Below the pieces are notes generated by a model that was not told the DNA's origin, searched no databases, and saw nothing but the letters and a program-made list of their open reading frames with translations. A stretch of DNA of 64,000 nt, from the NCBI RefSeq assembly GCF_000482465.1, contig NZ_AXVJ01000056.1, positions 1 to 64,000 of the forward strand. The letters are read 5' to 3'. Position 1 is the first letter of the stretch. Each line of letters begins with the position of its first letter. A program made the translations under genes and the position numbers. This document shows, one piece after another, positions 18,091 to 27,137 of the stretch. The stretch is from Runella limosa DSM 17973. GTDB taxonomy: Bacteria > Bacteroidota > Bacteroidia > Cytophagales > Spirosomataceae.

Positions 18091-19303
18091 TTCTCTCTAT
18101 CGCCATCTCCAAGCCCCTTAATTCCGCTAACCCTTTCAAGCGTCCAATTGCCGAGTAGCCTGGGTATGATTTATCTTTCCCCGTTTTATTCAAATCATCC
18201 AACATTTGATGCCCATGATCGGGGCGCATCGGAATGTGGACATCAGGCCGTCCTAGTTCATTTCGTTTTTTGCTTTCCATCACAAATGCCTTCACTACGG
18301 CATACATATCTACATCGCCTGTGAGGTGGTCGGCTTCGTGAAAAATCAATTGATTATCAGGCGATTCTTCTCGTTTTGTTGCCCTCAAATGCACAAAATG
18401 AATTCGGTTTCCAAATCTCTCCGCGATTCCTGGTAGGTCGTTGTCGGCACGCACTCCCAAAGAGCCCGTACAAAACGTAATCCCGTTGGCTTGAACGTCG
18501 CACGCATTCATGAGTTGCGCCAAATCACTTTCGGTACTCACTACACGCGGCAACCCTAGCAAGGGCATTGGGGGGTCGTCGGGGTGAATGCAGAGGTTGA
18601 CTCCCACCTCTTGAGCAACGGGCGCCACTTGTTGAATAAAATAGTAAAGATTTTGGCGTAACTCTTTGTCGCCTATGTGTTTGTAATTATTTAATAACCC
18701 TTGAAAAGTAGCTAATTCAAAGGCTTCGTTCGAACCTGGTAAGCCCAGCAAAACCGTATTTTGGAGCGTCGCGATTTCTGCTGGACTCATTTGGGCAAAC
18801 TTAGCACGGGCTTTTTCCTGAATCGCTTCCGAATAATCGGCTTCCGCATTAGGACGTTTTAGAATACATAAATCAAACGCCGCAAAGTCTTCCCACACAA
18901 AACGCAATGCCAATGAGCCGTCTGGCATTCGATAATTCAAATTTGTGCGCGACCAATCGAGTACTGGCATAAAATTGTAACACACCGTTGTGATGCCACA
19001 AGCAGCCAAGTTTCGCAACGACGTCTTGTAATTTTCGATGTACTTTTCTCGACTGGGAAGTCCTTTTTTGATGTCTTCGTGTACGGGCAAGCTTTCTACT
19101 ACGTCCCACGTAAGACGGGTATAGCGATGATTATCTGCTTCGATGAGTTGAATGCGTTGCTTGATTTCTTCCACACTCCACACTTCTCCCACGGGGATTT
19201 GGTGAAGCGCCGACACCACACCCGTACACCCTGCCTGCCGAATATCCATCAACGAAACGGGGTCGTTGGGGCCAAACCAACGCATAGTTTGAATAAATGC
19301 CAT
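18083..19303 (-). CDS. uxuA: Mannonate dehydratase
   Basis: 406 residues, normal for UxuA. The start MAFIQTMRWFGPNDPVSLMDIRQAG and the segments LWDVVESLPVHEDIK-type (LTWDVVESLPVHEDIKKG), NLCIHPDDPP and IPMRPDHGHQMLDDL are family hallmarks including metal and substrate ligands. It converts D-mannonate to 2-keto-3-deoxygluconate in the cytoplasm, following glucuronate isomerisation and reduction. The uxaC and kdgK steps are not in the window. The last codons derive from the REP-like tandem repeat, so the natural C-terminus may be altered by one or two residues. Confidence 0.95.
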   Translation of the reverse strand: MAFIQTMRWFGPNDPVSLMDIRQAGCTGVVSALHQIPVGEVWSVEEIKQRIQLIEADNHRYTRLTWDVVESLPVHEDIKKGLPSREKYIENYKTSLRNLAACGITTVCYNFMPVLDWSRTNLNYRMPDGSLALRFVWEDFAAFDLCILKRPNAEADYSEAIQEKARAKFAQMSPAEIATLQNTVLLGLPGSNEAFELATFQGLLNNYKHIGDKELRQNLYYFIQQVAPVAQEVGVNLCIHPDDPPMPLLGLPRVVSTESDLAQLMNACDVQANGITFCTGSLGVRADNDLPGIAERFGNRIHFVHLRATKREESPDNQLIFHEADHLTGDVDMYAVVKAFVMESKKRNELGRPDVHIPMRPDHGHQMLDDLNKTGKDKSYPGYSAIGRLKGLAELRGLEMAIERSL

Positions 19304-19309
19304 TTCTAA

Positions 19310-20209
19310 TTATTCACTTTTATATTTTTCAAATAACTGAGCAACGTTGGCCGCTTTATGGTCGCCAGCATGTACCAAAACGCGGTAACGCAACGCTAAC
19401 TTTTCCCCTTTTTTCAACACCGTAGCTTTGTCATCTTGCGGCCAATACATGGGTGTTGGAGAAAAGAATCCGTAGTCGCGCGTAAACCAAGGCGACGGAT
19501 ACCAAGGATTAGAAGGATGCTGCATAATGGTCATTCCTTCTAATTTGTCCCCTCTTTTTCCTGAGCAGTCTATCCACGGTGATTTCACACCAAATGTCCC
19601 CTTTTCTCCCGTATTACCTTCGGCGTTAATCATCGTTCCGCCGTTGATGACGGCCAAATCTGGGTCCATTCGTCCGCTAAAGAGCGAGTGATTCGTTTTC
19701 AAAATCGTGACGTCCATGAGCATTTCCATCGTTACGTCGAAATCAATTTGGTACAAATCTTTCGAGGGTGCCGTAATGGTAATGGTTCTAAAGTCTTTTA
19801 CGGGCGCATTGGCATTGGGGCGTCGCCAAATACATTCATTTTCAATTACTACTTTTTCTCCACCCGACTGCACGATGTCAGTACGGAGGGCGATAATTTG
19901 TCCTTTTTCTAACCCTTCTTGCCAATAATTACCATCGTTGACGCGGTCGCACCCAAAAAACAACGAGCTATGGTGCGGATAATTTCCATTTCGCATCGAC
20001 GTCACGCTGGCATTTGAAGGGCCATTGACGGGAAAGAAAAAAGGGTATTTTTCATCCTGCGAAAAGATATAGCTCGTGAAAAAGTTATTATTAATAGTAA
20101 CGTCAATCTTCGAATTGTACTTCGTAGCCACGATTTTTGTTTGGGCAAACGATACGCTACTGACTAGCAAAAACGCTATTAACAGGTGAGAGAGAAAGGT
20201 GTTTTTCAT
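19310..20209 (-). CDS. PmoA-like (DUF6807) secreted protein
   Basis: 299 residues with signal peptide FLLVSSVSFAQ. YPFFFPVNGPSNASVTSMRNGNYPHHSSLFFGCDRVNDGNYW is the typical opening of the PmoA family found beside sugar-acid genes in Bacteroidota, and HPSNPWYPSPWFTRDYGFFSP ends it. The fold is expected to be a beta-sandwich related to galactose-mutarotase-like proteins. The function is not known; a role in sugar binding or epimerisation is inferred from the family's neighbours, again Gfo/Idh/MocA proteins here. Confidence 0.82.
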   Translation of the reverse strand: MKNTFLSHLLIAFLLVSSVSFAQTKIVATKYNSKIDVTINNNFFTSYIFSQDEKYPFFFPVNGPSNASVTSMRNGNYPHHSSLFFGCDRVNDGNYWQEGLEKGQIIALRTDIVQSGGEKVVIENECIWRRPNANAPVKDFRTITITAPSKDLYQIDFDVTMEMLMDVTILKTNHSLFSGRMDPDLAVINGGTMINAEGNTGEKGTFGVKSPWIDCSGKRGDKLEGMTIMQHPSNPWYPSPWFTRDYGFFSPTPMYWPQDDKATVLKKGEKLALRYRVLVHAGDHKAANVAQLFEKYKSE

Positions 20210-20226
20210 TGGATAGAGACACGTAC

Positions 20227-20259
20227 AAAGCTATAAGGTTTCTAAAACCTTATAGCTTT
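20227..20259. repeat. Perfect 15-bp-stem palindrome between two genes
   Basis: AAAGCTATAAGGTTT (20227-20241) and AAACCTTATAGCTTT (20245-20259) with a three-base loop, in the gap between the PmoA-like gene and the oxidoreductase. Possible terminator or REP element; no T-run. Confidence 0.65.
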
Positions 20260-20281
20260 ACGGGACTTGGGTTAGTTGAAC

Positions 20282-21448
20282 TTACTTCTTTAAAGTAATT
20301 TTTTGCGCATTTTTTTGCGCTTTGATGGCCAATTCCATCGCCAAAAGGCAATGCGCCTGCGGCATGGCCGTTTCGGTACGATTCAAAACGTCGTCCACCA
20401 ACAAGCGACCATAGGGTAAATCTTGCTGGGTGCAATCTATATAGCGCGTCTCTTTTTGATCCACCAAAAACAGGTGATTTCCTCCCGAGCGACCACCAAT
20501 GTCGGTATTTTTACGAATTTCGATAAAACCTTCTGTTCCCAAAATCGTCAAGCGGCCATCGCCCCACGTATTGAGTCCGTCGGGCGTAAACCAGTCCACG
20601 CGGATATAGCCCATCCCGCCATTCCCACGCAACATCACATCGCCAAAATCCTCAAAATTAGGATATTGAGGGTGATTAGTATTGCCAATTTGCGAAGCAA
20701 CAATTTCACCTTGGGTAGAATCCGTAAAAAACAAAAACTGGTCAAACTGGTGAGAGGCAATGTCGCAAATAATTCCGCCAAACTGTTCTTTGTTAAAGAA
20801 CCATTCAGGACGCGTTTTTGGATTCATGCGGTGTGGCCCCATGCCAATGGTTTGAATGACTTTGCCGATTGCCCCTGCCTTTACCAGTTCTCCTGCTTTT
20901 ACGGTTGCTCGATTTTCAAGACGTTCGCTATACATAATTGAATAAATACGCCCCGTTTGCTTTTGTACTTTACGTACTTCTGCCAACTGCTCAAGCGTCG
21001 TTATTCCAGGTTTATCCGACATATAATCTTTTCCGCTTTTCATCACCCGAATCCCCAACGGGGCGCGTTCGTTGGCAATGATTGAACTTAGTACCAACTG
21101 AATGGATTTGTCGTCCAAGATTTCTTTTTCGCTAGACGCCAGTTTTGCTTTAGGAAAACGTTTCGCAAACGCCGCTACCAAATCAGGTTCTTTGGCATAA
21201 AACGAAACCAATTCTCCGCCTCCACGGACAACCGCCTCTACTTGCCCATAAATGTGGCCGTGATTCATTCCAATCACCGAAAATTTGATGCGCGGACTAT
21301 CATATTGTGGTACAGCTAGGGGCGCAACAGTCTCTGTGATTATATTCCCATAAGCCATCGAAGGAAGCATTGGTAAGGCCATCATTCCTGCGGCTGAGGC
21401 AATAGATTCCTTCAAAAAGGTACGGCGTTGGTTGGGTTTCTTTTTCAT
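20282..21448 (-). CDS. Gfo/Idh/MocA-family oxidoreductase, Tat-exported
   Basis: 388 residues from MKKKPNQRRTFLKESIASAAG at 21448, a twin-arginine leader; the longer reading upstream crosses a palindrome and is unlikely. The Rossmann part is IKFSVIGMNHGHIYGQVEAVVRGG (GxNxxH variant instead of GxGxxG), followed by DKPGITTLEQL and HQFDQFLFFTD in the C-terminal alpha/beta domain. These NAD(P)-dependent enzymes oxidise or epimerise sugars; Tat export implies that the cofactor is bound before transport. Pairs with the next gene of the same family. Exact substrate unknown. Confidence 0.82.
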   Translation of the reverse strand: MKKKPNQRRTFLKESIASAAGMMALPMLPSMAYGNIITETVAPLAVPQYDSPRIKFSVIGMNHGHIYGQVEAVVRGGGELVSFYAKEPDLVAAFAKRFPKAKLASSEKEILDDKSIQLVLSSIIANERAPLGIRVMKSGKDYMSDKPGITTLEQLAEVRKVQKQTGRIYSIMYSERLENRATVKAGELVKAGAIGKVIQTIGMGPHRMNPKTRPEWFFNKEQFGGIICDIASHQFDQFLFFTDSTQGEIVASQIGNTNHPQYPNFEDFGDVMLRGNGGMGYIRVDWFTPDGLNTWGDGRLTILGTEGFIEIRKNTDIGGRSGGNHLFLVDQKETRYIDCTQQDLPYGRLLVDDVLNRTETAMPQAHCLLAMELAIKAQKNAQKITLKK

Positions 21449-21466
21449 ATTTTTTATGCTTAAAAA

Positions 21467-21488
21467 GTCGGGTTTTGAGAAACCCGAC
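21467..21488. repeat. Short perfect palindrome GTCGGGTTT-tgag-AAACCCGAC
   Basis: Lies between the two Gfo/Idh/MocA genes. A weaker related palindrome with the same CCCGAC ends is at ~9954-9986, suggesting a dispersed chromosomal repeat. Confidence 0.6.
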
Positions 21489-21493
21489 ACACG

Positions 21494-22900
21494 TTACATT
21501 TTGATATTGGTAGTTCCGTATGGTTTACGCTGAGGGCGACTCAACATCGCATTGGCTTCTTTGTCGTTCACAAAACGTTCGGTTTTAGGATCCCACTGCA
21601 ATTTGCGTGGCAATTTCATCGCAATGTGGCTAATGAGGCACACCGAACAAGCACGGTGGCCAATTTCTACGGGCGAAATCGGGGCTTTGCGGGTTTTGAT
21701 ACATTCGAGCCAGTTGCCATGTTGTTCATCGCTTTTGTAAAGGTGAATTTCGTTTTCGCCAATGACCGACGTAAGAATTTTCGGATCGCTGGCATCAAGG
21801 GCTTTGCTACTTTTAGCCGCTGATACTGGGTCACTTGCCGAAGCTACATAGTCGCCACGCGATACCCAAATCCAGCCTTCGGTTCCTTCGTATCGAATAC
21901 CATTAGGAAAACCTCCACTGGTGTACATCGTAATGCCATTGGCATATTCAGCTTTCACCATAAAGTCACCGTGAACGTTCCACAAGCCTGATTTTGGGAA
22001 CTCCGCCACGGCCTGTACTGAAATAGGCCCAGTAAGTTCAGTATTCATTCCCCACGCTGCCGAGTCGAAATGGTGTTGTCCCCAGCCCGTAATCATTCCC
22101 GCGCCGTACTGCTCAAGACGCAACCAACCTGGACGTCCGTAGCCTTTTTGAGGATGCACTCCTATTTCGGTATAAGGGACTTCGGGAGTAGAGCCGAGCC
22201 ACATGTCATAATTGAAGCCCGCAGGCACAGGCATCGCAGGTGCTGCTGGCCCCGACGGGTCGCCTGGAAGTCCCACTTTTACAGTGTGAAGTTTTCCGAT
22301 ACGACCATTCCGAACCAACTCCGCCGCAATCCGAAACTGTGGTGACGAACGTTGTTGCGTACCCACCTGAAGCACTGTACCTTTTTTCTGAATAATATCG
22401 CTCAACATTCGTCCTTCCGCAATGGTCAACGACGTCGGTTTTTGCAAATACACATCTTTTCCTGCTAAAGCCGCCTCAATCGCAGGTTGCGAGTGCCAGT
22501 GGTCGGGCGTACTGATAATCACCGCATCAATGTCTTTGTTAAGCAACATTTCACGGTAATCGTCGTACATTTTAGCATCCACGTAGTTGGCATTACCCGT
22601 TTTTTTGGCATAATAACTTTCCACCAATTTTTTACCATCCACCAAACGGTTTTTGTCCAAATCGCACACCGCAATCATCCGTGCGGCATCGTGCTGCATC
22701 GTGCCGACCATGTCGTGGTCCCGACCGATACGCCCACAACCAATTTGGCCAATGTTGATTTTGTTACTTGGGGCATTTTTACCAAAAACCGAAGCAGGTA
22801 CAATCGTTGGCACGCCAATGACCGTTGATGCTGCCGCTCCTTTGGCAGTCAGTTCAAGAAATTTTCTTCTTGAAACAGAGGATTGAGATGTGGTTGACAT
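21494..22900 (-). CDS. Gfo/Idh/MocA-family oxidoreductase, Tat-exported
   Basis: 468 residues with a Tat leader (SVSRRKFLELTAKGAAASTVIG). NKINIGQIGCGRIGRDHDM is the nucleotide-binding GxGxxG, DAVIISTPDHWHSQPAIEAALAGKDVYLQKP the next conserved block (KP lysine), and GWGQHHFDSAAWGMNTELTGP the C-terminal domain start. It is the first gene of the minus-strand sugar locus and faces the LacI gene across a palindromic control region. Likely a periplasmic sugar or sugar-acid oxidoreductase. Confidence 0.85.
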   Translation of the reverse strand: MSTTSQSSVSRRKFLELTAKGAAASTVIGVPTIVPASVFGKNAPSNKINIGQIGCGRIGRDHDMVGTMQHDAARMIAVCDLDKNRLVDGKKLVESYYAKKTGNANYVDAKMYDDYREMLLNKDIDAVIISTPDHWHSQPAIEAALAGKDVYLQKPTSLTIAEGRMLSDIIQKKGTVLQVGTQQRSSPQFRIAAELVRNGRIGKLHTVKVGLPGDPSGPAAPAMPVPAGFNYDMWLGSTPEVPYTEIGVHPQKGYGRPGWLRLEQYGAGMITGWGQHHFDSAAWGMNTELTGPISVQAVAEFPKSGLWNVHGDFMVKAEYANGITMYTSGGFPNGIRYEGTEGWIWVSRGDYVASASDPVSAAKSSKALDASDPKILTSVIGENEIHLYKSDEQHGNWLECIKTRKAPISPVEIGHRACSVCLISHIAMKLPRKLQWDPKTERFVNDKEANAMLSRPQRKPYGTTNIKM

Positions 22901-23241
22901 AAAAAGGCTTGGGATATAAAGGTATTTTCTAAATCGACTTCCTGAAAAAGTACAATTCTATACAGAAAAGCACTGAGAAAGAAACACTTATTACAAATTG
23001 CTCTCGTTTAATTCTAATGCTAATGTTACTACAACAAGCCCATTTCACCAAGTTATTTACTGTGTTGTTTTGAAAAAAAGCCTGAAATACCTATCGAAAA
23101 CGTTTCCGAAAACGCTACCGATAGGTATTTTTTTATTACTAAATTTATATATTTTTGTGCAATTAAAGTATTCACTTCCAATCTCAATGATAACGTAGTC
23201 GCTACGCTCGTTTTGGAGCTAACTAAAAAAAAGACAATTCT
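22901..23241. promoter_or_regulatory. Divergent control region of the glucuronoxylan locus
   Basis: 341 bp between the first gene of the locus (minus) and the LacI gene (plus). It contains a large palindrome at 23085-23130 and a possible -7 box TATTTTTG (23150-23157, TAnnTTTG type) for lacI. No gene seen. Confidence 0.6.
23085..23130. promoter_or_regulatory. Nested palindrome, probable LacI-family operator
   Basis: Outer arms AAATACCTATCG (23085-23096) and CGATAGGTATTT (23119-23130) are perfect complements. At the left arm's inner edge lies TCGAAAACGTTTCCGA (23094-23109), a 14-of-16 symmetric sequence with the central CG usual for LacI/CcpA-type operators, and GAAAACGCTACC repeats a half site. 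With a T-run after the right arm it might also terminate transcription, but no plus-strand gene is upstream. Confidence 0.6.
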
Positions 23242-24393
23242 ATGGTAGAGTGCAAACAATGCCTATCTACTTCGGAAGTAGTAAAAGCTGGCTTTTTGAG
23301 AGGGCGTCAGCGATTTTATTGCAAAACCTGTCAATTACATTTTACGGTGGAATTACCCGCAGCTTTGCCCCAAAAAACGGCTCGCCAAACCACCATTATC
23401 GACATTGCAAAGTCGCTCGGAGTGGCTCCTTCTACCGTCTCGCGGGCTTTGAATGGGAGCACCGACATCAATTCTTTGACGCGACAAGAGATTTTGCGGG
23501 TTGCCAATGAAATGGACTACCGCCCTAACTTACTAGCTCAGAGCCTTCACCGTGGCGAAACGCACACGATTGGGGTAGTGATTCCCAACATCGAACGACC
23601 TTTTTTTGCGGGAGTGCTGGCAGGGATTCAAAACGTAGCGACGGAAGCTGGCTATCGCGTGATGATTTGTCAGTCGAACGAATCACATTCGACCGAAACC
23701 CTCAACGTACAAGCGTTAATCGCCAGTCGGGTAGATGGTTTGTTGATCAGTCATTCTAAAGAAACGACCTCGTTTGAACACATTCGTTTACAGCTCAAAA
23801 AAGGGCTTCCGATTGTCCACTTCGACCGCGTTTGTTCGGAAGTAGAAACGGCTAAAGTGGTTCAAGAAGATTTTGAAGGAAGTTTTGCGCTGGTGGAGCA
23901 CCTTATTCAGCAGGGTTGTCGTCGCATTGCGGTCTGTGCAGGACCGCCTCAATTATTAATCAGCCAAACGCGTTTGGAAGGCTACAAAGCCGCACTGCGC
24001 CACTACGGACTTGCTCTAGATGACACCCTGATTTATCACACTGAATTTAAGCAAAGCGAGTCGTTGACGGCGCTTAACCATTGGCTTTCACTTCCAGAAC
24101 CTCCCGACGGCATTTTTGCCGTTCATTACGGCAATGCCATTGAGCTTTTGGTAGAACTCAAACATCGTAAAATTCAAATTCCCGCCGAAATCGCCATTGT
24201 AGGTTTTGGGGACGAGCTTATTGCCGAACTCATTGAGCCTTCATTGACGGTCTTTCACCTTTTTCCGTTTGAAATGGGCGAAACAGCTGCTTCCCTGCTG
24301 ATTGACAACATCATTCACCGACACACATTTAGCCCTATTACCAAAAAAATGCGAGGAGAATTGCGCATTAGACAATCGTCGATGCGGTTATAA
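23242..24393 (+). CDS. LacI-family regulator with extra N-terminal zinc ribbon
   Basis: 383 residues. Residues 4-30 form a CxxC...CxxC ribbon (C4, C7, C27, C30; VECKQC and FYCKTC) like the N-terminus of IS1-type InsA proteins. The LacI HTH is at ~51-73 (TIIDIAKSLGVAPSTVSRAL), followed by the hinge DYRPNLLAQSL and the periplasmic-binding-like sensor domain (TIGVVIPNIERPFFAGVL, VGFGDELIAELIEPSLT). It is divergent from the glucuronoxylan locus and likely represses or activates it in response to a sugar acid. The stop overlaps the convergent NFACT gene by a few bases. Confidence 0.9.
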   Translation: MVECKQCLSTSEVVKAGFLRGRQRFYCKTCQLHFTVELPAALPQKTARQTTIIDIAKSLGVAPSTVSRALNGSTDINSLTRQEILRVANEMDYRPNLLAQSLHRGETHTIGVVIPNIERPFFAGVLAGIQNVATEAGYRVMICQSNESHSTETLNVQALIASRVDGLLISHSKETTSFEHIRLQLKKGLPIVHFDRVCSEVETAKVVQEDFEGSFALVEHLIQQGCRRIAVCAGPPQLLISQTRLEGYKAALRHYGLALDDTLIYHTEFKQSESLTALNHWLSLPEPPDGIFAVHYGNAIELLVELKHRKIQIPAEIAIVGFGDELIAELIEPSLTVFHLFPFEMGETAASLLIDNIIHRHTFSPITKKMRGELRIRQSSMRL

Positions 24394-25947
24394 ACCCCTC
24401 GGCTCTACCATGACAACCTCCTCTTTGTCAAGCACTACTTCGCCTTCTGGCAGCCCTTTGGGCTTACGCACAAACTTTTTGGGAGTAACAATCACAGGAC
24501 AAAGCGTTTCGTTGCGGCGTTTGGAATACCAAGCCGCGATTTGAGCAGCCCGTTCGATGACACTATTCGGAATTTTACGCCCAGCCTTGTACTTGATGAC
24601 TACGTGCGAGCCCGATACGTCGCGGGCGTGCAACCACAAATCTTCTTTGTAAGCGTATTTTTTGGTCAATAAATCATTGTTTTTGGCATTTTTTCCAATC
24701 AAAATCACGTAGCCTTCGTATTCAGTATGTTTAAATAACTGGGTTGGAGAAAGAATTGGGGCGTCGGTTAGCAGGCTATTGTTTTTCAAATATTTACGCA
24801 ACAACTTCAACGACTCAAACGCCTCTATTTCTTGCAAATGGTTCTTTAAGTCTTCCAACTCACCCTCACGCAAAGCAATGTTTTCTTGCAGTTTATCTAT
24901 TTCAATCCGTTCGTTTTTTGCCTTTCGATAATAAGTCTCGGCGTTTCGCTGGGGCGAAAGATCAGACTTGAGTTTGATGTCTATGTCTCTATCTCGATAA
25001 AAATCAAATAAGGTAACTCGTTCGGCACGCTCGGGAATTTGGTGAAGATTGGCCATCAAAATATGCCCAATTTCCTCATTTTTTACGTCTCCGTCCACCA
25101 CTACCAGTTTTTGAAAGGCTTCTTCCAAATAATTTTCGGTACGTTGAATCCGCTTTTGAAGCACCCGAACTGCCTCCGATTTTTCTTTGGAAATGACCCC
25201 AATCCGATTGTAAGTAGTATAAAAATCGTTGAGGGCATCAATCGGATTGGTGTGACTGCGGATGACCTCGCCCAGCGGCACTAAAGAAAACGTAATTTGG
25301 TACTGCCACGTAGAAATGTAATACGTTGGGTTCTCCAACCTTTGAAGAACATCTTGAATTGCTTGCCAAACCAATTCCCCTGCCTGAGGTAAGGGGACTA
25401 AATACGCGTTTACTTCCTTTCCAAAAGTCGGGAAGAGCTTCCGATGGTCGTGCCCTGCCGCTTCAAATGCCTCCCAAGATTGGTCGAGTTCGCGGTCGAG
25501 TTTTGATAATTGAAGGGTATTATCCGATACGAGTTTGTTATGAAACACATCAATCACGACCTCTTCTTGAAATAACACCGCATTGGAGCGATTTCCAAAG
25601 AGTTTAAAAACCAAGGTGTAATTATTTTCCAGCACCAACCCAAACGCTCGTTCGTTTTTAAACTGCCGAACGTCAACCACTTCCAAATCATACAATTTCT
25701 CAAACAAATCAACGCTGTTGTGGCGAGCGCGGCTAAAATCTTCGGGAAAATGCAAGCAGGCAAAGTCGGGACGCAGGGTAGCACGGAGAAAAAACGGGCG
25801 ATAATAATTGTTTTTGCCTCGGGCGTGCGCCAAGACAATCACCAATTCATCTTTCTCTTGGCTGAAACATTCCATGAACTTCAACCCAACCACCAACGGC
25901 CGCAACGCCTGGCTTAACTGCCGCAAAAAATGATAATTCTGATACAT
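24388..25947 (-). CDS. rqcH: NFACT-family protein (RqcH/Rqc2-like)
   Basis: 519 residues in the NFACT order: NFACT-N (residues ~1-180), helix-hairpin-helix/coiled-coil middle (KNERIEIDKLQENIALREGELEDL) and the C-terminal NFACT-R/DUF814 domain with the signature YKEDLWLHARDVSGSHVVIK. Relatives bind obstructed 50S subunits and recruit alanyl-tRNA to add C-terminal alanine tails (ribosome-associated quality control). Whether this Bacteroidota protein has the tailing activity is not known from sequence. Convergent with the LacI gene, 6-bp overlap. Confidence 0.85.
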   Translation of the reverse strand: MYQNYHFLRQLSQALRPLVVGLKFMECFSQEKDELVIVLAHARGKNNYYRPFFLRATLRPDFACLHFPEDFSRARHNSVDLFEKLYDLEVVDVRQFKNERAFGLVLENNYTLVFKLFGNRSNAVLFQEEVVIDVFHNKLVSDNTLQLSKLDRELDQSWEAFEAAGHDHRKLFPTFGKEVNAYLVPLPQAGELVWQAIQDVLQRLENPTYYISTWQYQITFSLVPLGEVIRSHTNPIDALNDFYTTYNRIGVISKEKSEAVRVLQKRIQRTENYLEEAFQKLVVVDGDVKNEEIGHILMANLHQIPERAERVTLFDFYRDRDIDIKLKSDLSPQRNAETYYRKAKNERIEIDKLQENIALREGELEDLKNHLQEIEAFESLKLLRKYLKNNSLLTDAPILSPTQLFKHTEYEGYVILIGKNAKNNDLLTKKYAYKEDLWLHARDVSGSHVVIKYKAGRKIPNSVIERAAQIAAWYSKRRNETLCPVIVTPKKFVRKPKGLPEGEVVLDKEEVVMVEPRGL

Positions 25948-26027
25948 GCTGCAAAGGTAATGAGGAGTTGGCAGTTTACAGCCAAAGGGTCAACTTAGGC
26001 AACGATGTTTTCGTCAGGAAACAAAAA

Positions 26028-26057
26028 GACGCCAGTCTGTCTAAACAAACTGGCGTC
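26028..26057 (-). terminator. clpP terminator
   Basis: GACGCCAGT (26028-26036) pairs with ACTGGCGTC (26049-26057); T-run on the minus strand from 26023-26027. About 30 bp after the clpP stop. Confidence 0.85.
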
Positions 26058-26088
26058 AATTCTAAAGCATTGGGCTAACTTTCGTTGC

Positions 26089-26763
26089 TTATTTCTCTCT
26101 TACCAAAACTTCGTCGATAAGACCATAAGCTTTTGCTTCTTCGGCGCGCATCCACTTGTCGCGATCAGAGTCTCTTTCGATGGTTTCAATCGTTTGTCCT
26201 GTGTGGTTGGCCAAAATTTCGTACAACTCACCACGCAATTTCACAATTTCGCGGGCTGTGATTTCGATGTCAACCGATTGGCCTTGTGCTCCACCCGACG
26301 GCTGGTGAATCATGATACGAGCGTGTGGAAGTGCGGCACGCTTACCTGCTGCACCACCCGCCAACAATACCGCTCCCATCGACGCGGCCAAGCTCGTACA
26401 TACCGTGGCTACGTCGGGACGCACGTACTGCATCGTGTCATAAATACCCAAACCAGCATACACCGAACCACCTGGGCTATTGAGGTACATCAAAATATCT
26501 TTCTTAGGATCAGCCGATTCCAAAAACAACAACTGAGCTACTACGATGTTGGCAATTTGATCGTCCACTGGCATTCCAAAGAAAATGATACGATCGGCCA
26601 TCAAACGCGAAAATACATCTACTTCACGGAAGTTCATGGGGCGCTCTTCGATGATAGCGCGGGTCATATTTTCAACGGAGTGGTTCATGTATCCATCTAC
26701 CGTAAGGCCATTCATGCCAAGGTGTTTTACTGCGTACTTTCTAAATTCTTGTCCGTGATTCAT
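26089..26763 (-). CDS. clpP: ATP-dependent Clp protease proteolytic subunit
   Basis: 224 residues. Serine site [16 protein letters not shown], histidine site [21 protein letters not shown], Asp in the [19 protein letters not shown]...DSDRD segment; all three catalytic parts are present. It forms the 14-mer protease with ClpX/ClpA; no clpX lies next to it here. The element's integrase gene starts 375 bp away in the opposite direction, so clpP marks the last chromosomal gene on this side. Confidence 0.95.
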   Translation of the reverse strand: MNHGQEFRKYAVKHLGMNGLTVDGYMNHSVENMTRAIIEERPMNFREVDVFSRLMADRIIFFGMPVDDQIANIVVAQLLFLESADPKKDILMYLNSPGGSVYAGLGIYDTMQYVRPDVATVCTSLAASMGAVLLAGGAAGKRAALPHARIMIHQPSGGAQGQSVDIEITAREIVKLRGELYEILANHTGQTIETIERDSDRDKWMRAEEAKAYGLIDEVLVREK

Positions 26764-27137
26764 GGTAACTTAACTTTATATGTTTATTTTGTGTTTACAG
26801 AACATAAAACGCAAACGCTTGGTTCGACAGGCAAAAATGCAGAATTTAGCGTTTGTTTGTTGTCAATTTAGCTGACATTTTCTCGGAATAACTGATATTA
26901 GCCTCTAAAAGCCCTAATTAGCAAGCCTCACACCTATTTTTATGTCCGCTCCGTTTGCTTCACAACGTATTGTGCATCATGTCAGCCATGTACATTTAGG
27001 TACACTTTGGGTACAATACCGTTTAATAAGTTTTTAACAGCTTCCCTACTATTTTCTTAACACTGGAATAATTGTTGTGAGGATTGCCCCCATTTCCTCA
27101 AACTAAATTTCCTATTTATGCTGATTAACAAAAAAGA
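26764..27137. promoter_or_regulatory. clpP/integrase intergenic region with GTACA direct repeats; likely contains the element's left end
   Basis: 374 bp without a gene. GTACA occurs three times nearly in phase: GTACATTTAG (26990), GTACACTTTGG (27000), GTACAATACC (27011), a possible integrase arm-site array. The chromosome-element junction should be here or just within it, but the opposite end is outside the window, so no attachment repeat can be matched. Confidence 0.45.

Noticed and set aside
26005-26871. 288-residue plus-strand frame opposite clpP
   Set aside because: Antisense shadow covering the clpP gene and its terminator; no domain.
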